From positions 3,410,001 to 3,474,000 of the forward strand of contig NZ_CP100425.1 of NCBI RefSeq assembly GCF_023151555.2: a stretch of DNA of 64,000 nucleotides, in the 5' to 3' direction. The stretch's first letter is position 1, and each line of letters opens with the position of its first letter. Below, one piece after another: positions 1 through 10,494 of this stretch. A program made the position numbers and the translations under genes. A model generated the notes under the pieces. The model was given only the letters and a program-made list of their open reading frames with translations. It had not been told where the DNA came from and ran no database searches. This DNA is from Photobacterium sp. CCB-ST2H9. Its GTDB lineage: Bacteria; Pseudomonadota; Gammaproteobacteria; Enterobacterales; Vibrionaceae.

Positions 1-2
1 GG

Positions 3-1553
<1,551 letters not shown>

Positions 1554-1710
1554 AGAATTTTGTTGCCTTTCCGAAGAAAAGCGGCTCAGTGATTACTGAT
1601 AAATTGACTGTGCCGAAGCTCTTAAAAAGAACTTTCGATTTGGTCACTCAGTTCACTGATAAAATCTTTTTGACTGTATCATTGTCGAGTGCCCACACAG
1701 ATTGCATGGT

Positions 1711-1726
1711 CAAATTGTTAAAGAGC
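1711..1726 (-). promoter_or_regulatory. rRNA leader boxA antitermination element
   Basis: On the minus strand the leader reads GCTCTTTAACAATTTG, the standard gammaproteobacterial rrn boxA. It lies about 160 nt upstream of the mature 16S 5' end, between the promoters and the gene. BoxA loads the NusB/S10 antitermination complex; that role is family knowledge, and the motif is seen directly. Confidence 0.88.
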
Positions 1727-1768
1727 TTTCGCTGTTAACCCAAAGGGTTAACCTCGAACAGGGCGGCC

Positions 1769-1796
1769 ATTCTAACGAATCAATTTAAAGAGTCAA
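1769..1796 (-). promoter_or_regulatory. rrn promoter P2 (predicted)
   Basis: Minus-strand -35 TTGACT (1791-1796) and -10 TAGAAT (1769-1774) are separated by 16 bp and followed by a GC-rich discriminator, as expected for a stringently controlled rRNA promoter. It sits about 40 nt upstream of boxA. Start site not measured. Confidence 0.7.
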
Positions 1797-1881
1797 ACAA
1801 TTTTTTATTTTGCTTCTTTGTGCCGCCTTGTATCCAAACCAGAGTGCCGTTTTGTTCCGTACCCCGTGTTGGTGAGGCGGC

Positions 1882-1909
1882 ATTATAGAGACTTGAAGAC
1901 ACGTGACAA
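1882..1909 (-). promoter_or_regulatory. rrn promoter P1 (predicted)
   Basis: Minus-strand -35 TTGTCA (1904-1909), 16-bp spacer and -10 TATAAT (1882-1887), followed by a GC-rich discriminator GCCGCC. The layout closely resembles enterobacterial rrn P1. The AT-rich DNA upstream (about 1910-2060) would suit UP-element and Fis binding, but I did not resolve individual Fis sites. Confidence 0.8.
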
Positions 1910-2103
1910 CCCTTTTCTTCAGAAAAATTGTTTAAGCGGTCATAAATTCAGCTAATGTGAAATTATGCGTCGTAAGTCAACATTATACGAACGCTATTTT
2001 CACTTTCTGGTAATCAGAAACTTATACACGTAATATTAATGTGATTAATTTGTTAAAAGAGTTCGCATTCTTACTATTCAATCAATGACAATGTAGCTTG
2101 CCT

Positions 2104-2556
2104 ATGAAACTTTCTAACTCACACACAATGATCATCGCGCTGATAACACTGGTTGGCGCTGTCATTTTTAGCTTCATTTCTTTAACCGCAGCGATTGCTT
2201 TTGCGTTAGGTGCCATCTTGTCGGGTTTTGCCAACTTCTATCTGGGCAGCAACCAAAAAGACAGCACAACTACAGAAGACACTCAAAGCAGCAAAACACT
2301 TTACGTTGGTAACCTGCCTTACCGGGCGAATGAAGGGGATGTCAAAGAGCTATTTGCGGAGTACGGTGAGGTGTTCGCTGTCCGCCTGATGAAAGACAAA
2401 CGGACAGGAAAAAGACGCGGATTCGGTTTTGTCGTCATGAATAGCAAAGATGCAGACTTCGCTATCAATAAACTGAATGAGAAAGAGTTCGGTCAACGTA
2501 CCCTCAAAGTCCGTGAAGCCAATGAGCCTAAGAACGAGGATAGTTCAGATTTCTGA
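2104..2556 (+). CDS. Membrane-anchored RRM-type RNA-binding protein
   Basis: A 150-residue protein with two parts. Residues about 8-48 form one or two hydrophobic membrane segments. Residues about 62-140 form an RNA recognition motif with RNP2 (LYVGNL) and RNP1 (RGFGFVVM). Such proteins occur in many Vibrionaceae and resemble the cold-associated cyanobacterial Rbp family in the RRM part; the cellular role is not established. I chose the ATG at 2104 because the longer frame would need a TTG two codons earlier; no good Shine-Dalgarno is visible for either. The 3' end overlaps the convergent murI gene by 29 bp. The upstream side faces the divergent rRNA promoters. Confidence 0.85.
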   Translation: MKLSNSHTMIIALITLVGAVIFSFISLTAAIAFALGAILSGFANFYLGSNQKDSTTTEDTQSSKTLYVGNLPYRANEGDVKELFAEYGEVFAVRLMKDKRTGKRRGFGFVVMNSKDADFAINKLNEKEFGQRTLKVREANEPKNEDSSDF

Positions 2557-3325
2557 CCTGGCTGAGCTGCATCGCCAGTAAACTTTCGTTCAGTGCCTTA
2601 TGATCTGACTTGTCGCAGGTGTGATAAGTCAGATTTTCCACCTTCGCCTTTTCGCCGCGTGTAATCTCTTCAGCTAAAAGTGACTTCACCCGGCTTGCAA
2701 TTGCATTCCCGGAGTCAATGACATGACGCGCCTGCGGGAATACTGCCTCAATCTCTTCTTTCATCAGCGGGAAATGAGTACACCCCAGCACCACGGTATC
2801 TATTGCCGTCGATTCCCACGGCTGAAGGATAGCGGCCAGTTCAGGCAGATCCACCCTTCCGCCACGTAACTTCATTTCAGCCATTTCCACCAGCCTGGTC
2901 GTGCCCAGTAAATGCACTTCGCAGTCTGCAGCAAATTCCTGAATCAATGACTGAGTGTACTGACGCTTCACGGTGGCCGGTGTCGCTAACACGCCCACAA
3001 CTTTACTCTGACTCAGCTGCGCAGCAGGTTTAATGGCAGGAACAACCCCAACCACCGGCTGACTTAAAGCGGCTCTCAGGTGAGGCAACACAATCGTACT
3101 TGCCGTATTGCAGGCAATCACCACTAGATCAGCCTGATGTTTATCAACCAACGTATTGACGATGTGCAGTGTGCGTTCAATCAGAGTGGATTCATCCAGC
3201 TCACCATAAGGAAAAGCGGCGTCATCAAACGCATAGATATATTGATAGTGAGGCAGTTGCCGGTATATCTCCTGATATACCGACAGGCCACCCACACCGG
3301 AATCAAAAATAAGGATGGTTTTCAC
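2528..3325 (-). CDS. murI: Glutamate racemase
   Basis: Converts L-glutamate to D-glutamate for peptidoglycan in the cytoplasm. The 265-residue protein has the family marks: DSGVGG near the N-terminus and the two catalytic-cysteine motifs CNTAS (about residue 72) and GCTHFP (about residue 181). Length is typical. The start codon is GTG at 3323-3325; no in-frame ATG lies just upstream. It is the last gene of a minus-strand run after the TonB receptor and PP-loop genes, 76 bp behind the latter. The 3' end overlaps the convergent RRM gene, so the two transcripts share 29 bp of antisense sequence. Confidence 0.96.
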   Translation of the reverse strand: MKTILIFDSGVGGLSVYQEIYRQLPHYQYIYAFDDAAFPYGELDESTLIERTLHIVNTLVDKHQADLVVIACNTASTIVLPHLRAALSQPVVGVVPAIKPAAQLSQSKVVGVLATPATVKRQYTQSLIQEFAADCEVHLLGTTRLVEMAEMKLRGGRVDLPELAAILQPWESTAIDTVVLGCTHFPLMKEEIEAVFPQARHVIDSGNAIASRVKSLLAEEITRGEKAKVENLTYHTCDKSDHKALNESLLAMQLSQVRNLNYPRS

Positions 3326-3401
3326 GTGTCATTCTGGCAGAGAAAAATTCAAGCCTTCATCATACTGCCTGAATCGTAAAAACCAACTCGGCAACGTCAG
3401 T

Positions 3402-4079
3402 TTACTGTGAGTCTGAGGCCGAGATCTGATAGCGGAGATAATGAAAGCGCTCCTCACGTTCTACAAACAACGGACTGATATTCAATTGCCCGTGAAAACA
3501 GGGGGCAGACACCACCAGAGTATGGAACTCACCGTCTTCTCCGCATGGGTCGACACCTTCAGAGAGCTGTTCAAGCAATGGATATCCGAACTGTTGTCCA
3601 CAAAAATCACCACTGAGCTGATGCGTATCCACTGTTGTCAGTATGGTTTGAATTCCCCTGTCCAGAATTTCCAGCGCCAGTTGATGGCTGTCCTCACCGA
3701 GTAAAGGAAACACGCATTCCCAGCCAGCCGGCTCAATATAACTCCGCCGATAAGCTTCAATGCCATTACAGAACATATCGCCAAAGGCGACAGCGCCAAT
3801 CTCCCATCCACAGTTTCGAATGGCCGCAACCACCAGCGACTGGTAAACATCATTGGCAGGAAAAACCTGCGGCAATGGAATTTCCAGCAAAGGCAGCCCA
3901 GTGAGACGCGCCTGCTCCCGAACGACAGCGATTGGGGTCGCCTGAAACGGTACTTCGTCACCGACATAAGTCGTGAACAAGCCTGCTACCTCATAATCGG
4001 GGTTTTCCAGTAAGCGAAGCAGCGTCAGGGTCGAGTCTTTACCGGAGGACCAACTGACAATCACTTTCTTGGGTTTCAT
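3402..4079 (-). CDS. PP-loop ATPase, diphthine-ammonia-ligase-like (ATP_bind_4/DUF71)
   Basis: A 225-residue protein of the adenine-nucleotide alpha-hydrolase superfamily. The N-terminal PP-loop reads SWSSGKDS (residues about 9-16) and the C-terminal family motif GVDPCGEDGEFHT is near residue 175. The eukaryotic relative amidates diphthine on EF-2, a modification bacteria lack, so the bacterial substrate is unknown. The gene lies directly behind the cobalamin-riboswitch TonB receptor with 39 bp between, and that gap contains an intrinsic terminator. Partial read-through would put the gene under B12 control, suggesting but not proving a cobalamin or corrinoid role. Confidence 0.85.
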   Translation of the reverse strand: MKPKKVIVSWSSGKDSTLTLLRLLENPDYEVAGLFTTYVGDEVPFQATPIAVVREQARLTGLPLLEIPLPQVFPANDVYQSLVVAAIRNCGWEIGAVAFGDMFCNGIEAYRRSYIEPAGWECVFPLLGEDSHQLALEILDRGIQTILTTVDTHQLSGDFCGQQFGYPLLEQLSEGVDPCGEDGEFHTLVVSAPCFHGQLNISPLFVEREERFHYLRYQISASDSQ

Positions 4080-4091
4080 CTTTATCTCACG

Positions 4092-4113
4092 AAAAAGCCG
4101 CCCGAAGGCGGCT
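4092..4113 (-). terminator. Intrinsic terminator between the TonB receptor and the PP-loop gene
   Basis: On the minus strand a 7-bp stem AGCCGCC/GGCGGCT with a TTCG tetraloop is followed by five T residues. It occupies the 39-bp gap after the receptor stop codon and ends 13 bp before the next start codon, so it probably reduces rather than abolishes transcription of the downstream gene. Confidence 0.8.
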
Positions 4114-4118
4114 GAGGG

Positions 4119-6059
4119 TTAGAATTGGTAATCTACAGACAACGTCGCTTTACGACCATCGCCAGAGTAAAAAGCTCCCCATGTGTTTACAGAACTTGGA
4201 TAACTTTCATCTGCCAAGTTATCGACCCGTAAACTTGCCTGCCAGTTATTCAGTGCGTAGTTCACAGCAACATTCATCAACCAGTAACTATCAACTTTGT
4301 CCTGGCTGTTGGCGTTGTCACCATCCCGATATTGCGATCCCGTATACACTGACTCCGCAAATAGCTGCCAGTCCCGCACAATAGTTAGGGTGCCAAAAAC
4401 ACGCCCACTATACGGCGCTACACCAGAAATATTTTTGCCTTTATTCTCGCCCTTGGTAAATTCGCCATCAACATAATGGTACTCAGCGCCAACTGAAGCT
4501 GAATCAGTCAAATAATATGTGCCACTGAGGTCTACTCCATACCGACGTGTCGCATCCGCATTAACGTTTGCTCCAGGAAACAGACCACCATTTGGTGCAG
4601 ACGCTGTACTGTCAAAAACGATTTCATCTTCAAGTACTAAGCGGTAAACACTGACGCTCGTAATAAAATAACTATCAGAATATGACCATCCAGCTTCAAT
4701 TGAATCACCGGTTTGTGGTTTTAATCCAATCACACCTGCTGAGGTATATGCTTGTTCATCAACCTTCGCAAAGCGAAAGTTTTGATCGAAGCGTGCATAT
4801 ACACGCTGTTTATCATTGAGAAAGTAGTTTGCAGACAACTCTACAGCGTGAGCACTGTTATCAATAGATTGCCTATCAGGGTATGCCTGTTTGTCTTTTA
4901 GATCATCTTCTACTTCGGCATACCGCCCTCCCAACGTCACCATTAAATCTGTCATAACAGGGTAGTTAACCTGGCCATACACGCTGAGTGTCTGTTGATC
5001 ATTATCACGATCGCTGGAACCAGTCAGATAATCAAACTTACTGTTGGAGTAATCAAGACCAATCAGGACGTTACTCTCTCCTTTGTTAGTGAGTAAACCA
5101 GCCTCTAGCTGTACAGAAGCATAGAGGTCATCCATTTTCTTTTTCGTACGCCCCCCCCAAGCGATACCTCTGCTTTTAGTATCGTCATAGCTCACCTCAG
5201 TGTTGATAGCCCAAGGACCGACCAAGTCTTGACGATAACCAGTACGGTACACCGTTGATATTTCATGAGCATAATCATTAGGAAATGCAGCGTTCGCTTG
5301 TCTAGGATTTTCCCTAAATTGTTCCTCAGTTAAAGATCCAGCATATTCGCGATTCGTGTCTAAATAATTCGTTTCAACAAAAAAACGCTTGTCATCTTGA
5401 TTGAATTGAATCCGACCAAGGATAGAGCCATCCTTGCTTTCATTATGCTGACGATAGTTATCGCTGTTCGTCTGATTTCCAGCAAAGTAATAATGCCAGT
5501 CATCATTAATGCGGCCAGATACATCCCCCCGATACCCATAAGTATCAAAACTACCTGCAGTCGCACCGAGACTGCCACCAGTGGAATCAGGCGATTTAGT
5601 GATGATATTAATCACACCGCCTACAGCCTGATCACCGTACAGTACACCAGCACTGCCAGATAAAACTTCAACTCTCTCAACCTGACTCAATGCGATCGCA
5701 TTCAAATTAGGTGAAGAGAGATCATTACGGTTCAGTTTACGGCCATCCACCAGGATCAACGTATTACTCGCAGCCTGCTCACCACTGAAACCACGGAGGG
5801 AAAGTACAGGGCCACTGTTTGTGTCAGAAACCTGAATACCAGCCCGACCTCGCAATAAGGCAGACAGGTTTTGTGCGCCTGATTCCTGGATATCATTCTG
5901 GGTAATCACGCTGACATTCGCCGGGATATTATCTATAGAGTTCACATTGGCACTGCGTCCAATGACCACCATAGTCTCTTCAGTCGTGTTCTGGGCGGAA
6001 ACAAGAGAGGATTGCAGGCACAACGGTGCCAACGCCACTGCTAAAAGCGTTTTTTTCAT
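4119..6059 (-). CDS. btuB: TonB-dependent outer-membrane receptor, probable vitamin B12 transporter
   Basis: A 646-residue outer-membrane receptor with a signal peptide (MKKTLLAVALAPLCLQ, cleavage near SAQ-N), a TonB box around ETMVVIG, a plug domain (about 45-155, with LILVDGRKLNRND and YGDQAVGGVINIITK), and a beta-barrel ending in the C-terminal aromatic F. The ATG at 6059 was chosen because it opens a proper signal peptide; the frame remains open another 28 codons into the riboswitch. The upstream cobalamin riboswitch is the main reason to call it a B12 receptor; barrel length and loops differ somewhat from enterobacterial BtuB. Stretches of the barrel (about 4600-5450) look AT-richer than neighbouring genes. 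Confidence 0.85.
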   Translation of the reverse strand: MKKTLLAVALAPLCLQSSLVSAQNTTEETMVVIGRSANVNSIDNIPANVSVITQNDIQESGAQNLSALLRGRAGIQVSDTNSGPVLSLRGFSGEQAASNTLILVDGRKLNRNDLSSPNLNAIALSQVERVEVLSGSAGVLYGDQAVGGVINIITKSPDSTGGSLGATAGSFDTYGYRGDVSGRINDDWHYYFAGNQTNSDNYRQHNESKDGSILGRIQFNQDDKRFFVETNYLDTNREYAGSLTEEQFRENPRQANAAFPNDYAHEISTVYRTGYRQDLVGPWAINTEVSYDDTKSRGIAWGGRTKKKMDDLYASVQLEAGLLTNKGESNVLIGLDYSNSKFDYLTGSSDRDNDQQTLSVYGQVNYPVMTDLMVTLGGRYAEVEDDLKDKQAYPDRQSIDNSAHAVELSANYFLNDKQRVYARFDQNFRFAKVDEQAYTSAGVIGLKPQTGDSIEAGWSYSDSYFITSVSVYRLVLEDEIVFDSTASAPNGGLFPGANVNADATRRYGVDLSGTYYLTDSASVGAEYHYVDGEFTKGENKGKNISGVAPYSGRVFGTLTIVRDWQLFAESVYTGSQYRDGDNANSQDKVDSYWLMNVAVNYALNNWQASLRVDNLADESYPSSVNTWGAFYSGDGRKATLSVDYQF

Positions 6060-6091
6060 TATTTTGGATACCTTAAATCGCGTTGAAATCT

Positions 6092-6330
6092 GGCAGTCTC
6101 CGTACTGCCTTCGGCGCTGGTCGGTCTTCGGACTTGAGAGCACGGTTGAACAACCGCCTAGGACAACGACTTCCCATTTCGTTCAGCATGCATTGCGCAC
6201 ACCAGAGGAAACAGTGTCTGGCTTCCAGCCCTGTGTCTTCGTTCTCTCTTACCGCTGCGCGTCAGTTACGGATTCTCACCGTATTCCCCCACCTGCTCTG
6301 CAGGCAAACCAGCGCAACAAAATGCTAGTT
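6092..6330 (-). promoter_or_regulatory. Cobalamin (AdoCbl) riboswitch
   Basis: The minus-strand leader of the TonB receptor contains the conserved core: GGTGAGAATCCG followed by ACTGACGCGCAGCGGTAA (about 6240-6275), the paired 5' element GCCTGCAGAGCAGGTG (about 6290-6306), and the 3' B12-box-like AAGTCCGAAGACCGACC (about 6121-6138). A small regulatory hairpin GGCAGT/ACTGCC (6092-6109) lies about 20 nt upstream of the Shine-Dalgarno region. Its loop (ACGGA) is complementary to TCCGT in the core, a possible kissing interaction; that pairing is my inference. Binding of adenosylcobalamin is expected to shut off receptor expression. Confidence 0.92.
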
Positions 6331-6475
6331 TTCACTGTTCCGATTGTCTAGTTTAGTTTGCTATTACTCATGACAAATCTACACCGCCAACATTTTTCTC
6401 CGCCCTTGCACTGGACATCAGTCAACAATGCAATAAAATCTCCGCTCTTATTTTGAGCAGTTTTGAGGCAACACC

Positions 6476-7582
6476 ATGGCAGCAACCCCAATCAACCCCG
6501 ATACCTACCAGGCACAGCTGGACGAGAAAGCCGAGCGCATGCAAGCGCTGTTTGCTGACGTAGACACCCCGGAGTTGGAAGTGTTTGCTTCGCCTGCACA
6601 GCATTACCGCATGCGCGCGGAATTTCGCGTCTGGCACGAAGGGGAAGACCTGTATTACATCATGTTCAATCAGGAAACCCGCGAGAAATACCGTGTCGAT
6701 CAGTTCCCGGCGGCCAGCCGTCTGATCAACGACCTGATGCCGCTGCTGATGGACGCCATGAAACCAAACCGCGCCTTGCGTCATAAACTGTTTCAGGTCG
6801 ACTTTCTGTCAACCTTAAGCGGCGAGGTGCTGGTCTCCCTGCTGTATCACCGTCAGTTGGACGATCAGTGGCTCAAAGAAGCCAAAATTCTGAAGCAGCG
6901 CCTGAATGATGAAGGCTTCAACCTCAATTTGATCGGTCGTGCACGCAAACAAAAAATCGTACTGGATCAGGACTACGTAGTTGAAAAACTGAAAGTCAAT
7001 GATCGCACCCTCACCTATCAGCAGGTCGAGAACAGTTTCACTCAGCCAAATGGTGAAGTCGCACAGAAAATGCTTGAGTGGGCAGTCGACTGTACGCAGG
7101 ACAGCGAAGGCGATCTGCTGGAGCTGTATTGCGGTAACGGTAATTTCTCGCTGGCTCTGGCGCAGAACTTTGAACGCGTTCTGGCAACCGAGCTGGCGAA
7201 ACCGTCTGTGGACTCAGCTCAGTACAACATTGCGGCGAACCAGATTGATAACGTACAGATCATCCGGATGTCCGCTGAAGAGTTTACACAGGCCATGGAA
7301 GGTCAGCGCGAGTTTCGCCGCCTGAAAGACAACAACATTGATCTGAAAAGCTACCATTGCAACACCATTTTTGTCGATCCGCCACGGTCCGGCATGGATG
7401 ACGATACTTGCCGTATGGTTCAGGGCTACGAGCGCATCGTCTACATCTCCTGTAACCCGGACACCCTGAAAGCCAATCTGGAGATTCTGAGTACGACTCA
7501 CCGGATCACCCGCTTTGCACTGTTTGACCAGTTTCCGTATACCCACCACATGGAAGCCGGTGTGATGCTGGAGCGCAGATAA
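6476..7582 (+). CDS. trmA: tRNA (uracil-54-C5)-methyltransferase
   Basis: Makes ribothymidine at position 54 of tRNAs using S-adenosylmethionine. The 368-residue length matches E. coli TrmA. Visible motifs are the SAM-binding region [16 protein letters not shown] (about 217-232), the [10 protein letters not shown] motif (about 299-308), and the catalytic YISCNPDTL motif with Cys326. It is transcribed away from the TonB receptor and ends in a strong bidirectional terminator. No other gene shares its transcript. Confidence 0.97.
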   Translation: MAATPINPDTYQAQLDEKAERMQALFADVDTPELEVFASPAQHYRMRAEFRVWHEGEDLYYIMFNQETREKYRVDQFPAASRLINDLMPLLMDAMKPNRALRHKLFQVDFLSTLSGEVLVSLLYHRQLDDQWLKEAKILKQRLNDEGFNLNLIGRARKQKIVLDQDYVVEKLKVNDRTLTYQQVENSFTQPNGEVAQKMLEWAVDCTQDSEGDLLELYCGNGNFSLALAQNFERVLATELAKPSVDSAQYNIAANQIDNVQIIRMSAEEFTQAMEGQREFRRLKDNNIDLKSYHCNTIFVDPPRSGMDDDTCRMVQGYERIVYISCNPDTLKANLEILSTTHRITRFALFDQFPYTHHMEAGVMLERR

Positions 7583-7613
7583 CCGCACGTCCGGAAAGCA
7601 ATCATTCCGATAC

Positions 7614-7640
7614 AAAAAAGGCGCCCTCAGGCGCCTTTTT
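7614..7640. terminator. Bidirectional terminator between trmA and yijD
   Basis: Perfect 6-bp GC stem GGCGCC/GGCGCC with loop CTCA (7620-7635), flanked by A residues on the left and T residues on the right, so it can stop both convergent transcripts. Confidence 0.88.
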
Positions 7641-7657
7641 ACGTGAAATCGACAAGC

Positions 7658-8035
7658 TTACGCGTCTTCCTGCGTTTTTGCTTTTGGCTTCATGATACCC
7701 ATCCGGTAGGCCACCCACAGCAGCAACGCCAGACAGATCATCAGCGGCAGGAAGTTGGAGCCCATGTCCGGTGTCTGAGCACGCAGGAATGCGGAATACC
7801 CAAAGGCACCGACTAAAAACAGTGCAAAGGCAATCTGCGGCGTCCCTTCCGACATTGGACGTGTCAGGTAATCCTGATACAGGCAATACACTGTCATGAT
7901 AAAAGCAATGACAGGAAAAATAGAGAAAGCGACCGCACTGGAGGTAAACACAGCCAGTGTGGCATTACCGCATAGTCCCGCCAGCAGCGACAGGATTAAG
8001 GTCTTGCGTTCTGCTTTAACTTGTTGCTTGTCCAT
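7658..8035 (-). CDS. yijD: YijD-family inner-membrane protein (DUF1422)
   Basis: A 125-residue protein with four predicted membrane helices (about 12-32, 35-54, 68-84, 92-110), a short charged N-terminus and a basic C-terminal tail. It matches the YijD family, whose function is unknown. The gene follows fabR with a 17-bp gap, an arrangement conserved in enterobacteria and vibrios, and is almost certainly cotranscribed with it. Its constant pairing with a membrane-lipid regulator hints at a membrane role, but that is inference. Confidence 0.9.
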   Translation of the reverse strand: MDKQQVKAERKTLILSLLAGLCGNATLAVFTSSAVAFSIFPVIAFIMTVYCLYQDYLTRPMSEGTPQIAFALFLVGAFGYSAFLRAQTPDMGSNFLPLMICLALLLWVAYRMGIMKPKAKTQEDA

Positions 8036-8052
8036 ATTTTCACCAACATTTT

Positions 8053-8688
8053 CTATTTAGGTTTATGCGCCAGCGTGTTCCGCTCACGCTCTTTACGATA
8101 CCAGTAAGCACCCTTGGCAATCATCCGGAGTTGCATAATCAAACGCTCGGCATGCTCTGCCCGCGACTGAGCATCGAGATCCAGTGCATCGGCGCCGGAA
8201 CTGAATACCAGTGTGACCAAAGCTTCAGCCTGAGTGAATGCATCTTCATGACGGCTTCCTCCTTTGGCCTCCAGATACTCCGTGAGTTCCGCCACAAAGT
8301 GCTGAATTTCTCGGGCAACGGCCGCACGAAACGCCGGAGACGTGCCGGAACGCTCCCGTAACAGCAGCCGGAACACGTTCGGGCTGCTTTCAATAAATTC
8401 CATAAAGGTTTCAACAGAAGTGCGGATGACGCTGCCTTCCTCGGCAATACGCTGCCGGGCCTGACGCATCAACTGGCGAAGCAGCAGGCCCCCCTCATCA
8501 ACCAATGTTAGTCCAAGTTCATCCATATCTTTGAAGTGACGATAGAAAGACGTGGGCGCGATCCCCGCTTCGCGGGCGACTTCGCGCAGGCTGAGACTGG
8601 AAAAACTCCGCTCGGCACTGAGCTGGTTAAATGCTGCGTTAATCAGTGAACGCCGGGTTTTCTCTTTCTGTTGGGCCCTGATCCCCAT
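8053..8688 (-). CDS. fabR: FabR, TetR-family repressor of unsaturated fatty acid synthesis
   Basis: The 211-residue protein starts [15 protein letters not shown] and has a TetR-type helix-turn-helix at about 27-48 ([19 protein letters not shown]), followed by the FabR ligand domain ([25 protein letters not shown]). FabR senses acyl-ACP or acyl-CoA pools and represses fabA/fabB-type genes. The frame extends 23 codons upstream to 8757, but the GIRAQQKEK segment is the conserved start of the family, so I chose ATG 8688. No clear Shine-Dalgarno decides it. It is divergent from sthA, the usual neighbour, and leads the fabR-yijD unit. Confidence 0.94.
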   Translation of the reverse strand: MGIRAQQKEKTRRSLINAAFNQLSAERSFSSLSLREVAREAGIAPTSFYRHFKDMDELGLTLVDEGGLLLRQLMRQARQRIAEEGSVIRTSVETFMEFIESSPNVFRLLLRERSGTSPAFRAAVAREIQHFVAELTEYLEAKGGSRHEDAFTQAEALVTLVFSSGADALDLDAQSRAEHAERLIMQLRMIAKGAYWYRKERERNTLAHKPK

Positions 8689-8984
8689 GGTTGACTGCTT
8701 CTCGGTTGCCAGTTTGTGTTTCACTATACCCGCTTTCAGCAACTTGTTCAGCGTCATTCCTCTTTTTGACCGGGGGAATACTAACGAGCCACTCAGCTGG
8801 AATCAAAATCACAGTTCCGGTTTTCCCAGTCGGCTCACAATCTCCTGATATTCAGGTACATATTTGAGAAATCTATCACCGACAACGTGATCCTCCGCGC
8901 TCTATCGCGGCAAGGCGATTTTCCCTTGTGCAGGAAAACGTTACACTCCGCACCACAGAAACAATCGGATAATAAAGGCGGCCC

Positions 8985-10400
8985 ATGAGCAAACAAAACC
9001 CTACGACTCCCTCACACTATGATGTGATCATTATCGGCAGCGGACCCGGGGGCGAAGGGGCCGCCATGGGCCTGACCAAAGCTGGCTTCAATGTGGCGAT
9101 TGTCGAGCGGGAAAGCAGTGTCGGCGGCGGCTGTACTCACTGGGGAACCATCCCTTCCAAAGCTTTACGCCATGCGGTCAGCCGGATTATTGAATTCAAC
9201 AAAAACCCGCTGTACAGCAGAAACTCCGCACCGCTGCACAGCACCTTCAGCCGGATCCTTGGTCATGCGCAAGATGTTGTCAGCAAACAAACCCGCATGC
9301 GTCAGGGTTTTTATGATCGCAATCAGTGCCCGATTATCTCCGGCGAAGCCAGCTTTGTAGACAACCACACACTTCGGGTCCGTCATCACGACGGCAGCCA
9401 GGAGACTTACACCGCTGACAAGTTCGTGATCGCAACCGGCTCACGGCCATATCATCCGAACAACGTTGATTTCAATCACTCACGTATCTACGACAGCGAC
9501 TCCGTTTTGCGCCTGCAGCATGATCCGCGCCATATCATTATCTATGGCGCCGGTGTCATCGGCAGTGAGTATGCCTCAATCTTCCGGGGGCTGGGCGTCA
9601 AAGTAGACCTGATCAACACCCGTCAGCGCCTGCTGGAATTTCTGGACAACGAGATCTCCGATTCACTGTCTTATCACCTGTGGAACAACGGGGTCCTGAT
9701 CCGCAACGGTGAGACCTACAGCAAAATTGAAGGAACCGATGACGGGGTGGTCCTGCATCTGGAGTCCGGCAAGAAAATGAAAGCCGACTGCCTGCTGTAT
9801 GCAAACGGCCGGACCGGTAATACCGACCGCCTGAATCTGGATGCTGTCGGACTGACACCGGATTCCCGCGGCCAGCTGTCCGTCGACCAGAATTACTGCA
9901 CCGAAATCGACAACATTTATGCTGTCGGCGATGTCATTGGTTACCCGAGTCTGGCCAGTGCCGCCTATGATCAGGGCCGGTTCGTCGCCCAAGCCATTGC
10001 CACCGGTCAGGCACAGGGACAACTGATTGACCATATCCCGACCGGCATTTACACCATTCCGGAAATCAGTTCCGTCGGTAAAACCGAGCAGCAGCTGACG
10101 GCAGAAAAAGTCCCGTATGAAGTAGGACGAGCACAGTTCAAACACCTGGCACGGGCCCAGATTGCAGGGATGGATGTCGGCAGCCTGAAGATCCTGTTCC
10201 ACCGCGACACCAAAGAAATCTTAGGGATCCACTGCTTCGGCGAACGTGCGGCAGAAATCATCCACATCGGCCAGGCCATCATGGAGCAGAAGAACGGCGG
10301 CAACACGATCGACTACTTCGTCAATACCACCTTCAACTATCCGACCATGGCTGAAGCCTACCGAGTCGCAGCACTGAACGGGCTGAACCGCCTGTTTTGA
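8985..10400 (+). CDS. sthA: Soluble pyridine nucleotide transhydrogenase
   Basis: An FAD enzyme that reoxidises NADPH with NAD+ in the cytoplasm. The 471-residue protein has an FAD-binding GSGPGGEGA near residue 18, then [17 protein letters not shown]. The second cysteine of the disulfide of related dihydrolipoamide dehydrogenases is replaced (CTHWGT), which is diagnostic for SthA. A second nucleotide fold [15 protein letters not shown] is near residue 186, and the C-terminal dimer domain is complete. It is divergent from fabR across 296 bp and has its own terminator. Confidence 0.97.
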   Translation: MSKQNPTTPSHYDVIIIGSGPGGEGAAMGLTKAGFNVAIVERESSVGGGCTHWGTIPSKALRHAVSRIIEFNKNPLYSRNSAPLHSTFSRILGHAQDVVSKQTRMRQGFYDRNQCPIISGEASFVDNHTLRVRHHDGSQETYTADKFVIATGSRPYHPNNVDFNHSRIYDSDSVLRLQHDPRHIIIYGAGVIGSEYASIFRGLGVKVDLINTRQRLLEFLDNEISDSLSYHLWNNGVLIRNGETYSKIEGTDDGVVLHLESGKKMKADCLLYANGRTGNTDRLNLDAVGLTPDSRGQLSVDQNYCTEIDNIYAVGDVIGYPSLASAAYDQGRFVAQAIATGQAQGQLIDHIPTGIYTIPEISSVGKTEQQLTAEKVPYEVGRAQFKHLARAQIAGMDVGSLKILFHRDTKEILGIHCFGERAAEIIHIGQAIMEQKNGGNTIDYFVNTTFNYPTMAEAYRVAALNGLNRLF

Positions 10401-10450
10401 AAGCACCGTTCCGTAGTTTGCTCTGCGGAACGATACACCCCATAAACATA

Positions 10451-10478
10451 ACGGCGCACTGTGAAGTGCGCCGTTTTT
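10451..10478 (+). terminator. sthA terminator
   Basis: A 10-bp stem ACGGCGCACT/AGTGCGCCGT with loop GTGA, followed by four to five T residues on the plus strand. The minus strand lacks a T run, so it serves sthA only. Confidence 0.85.
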
Positions 10479-10494
10479 GCATGCCCGGAGTCAG

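Noticed and set aside
5947..6351. Plus-strand open frames over the receptor leader
   Set aside because: The stretch is the cobalamin riboswitch read on the wrong strand.
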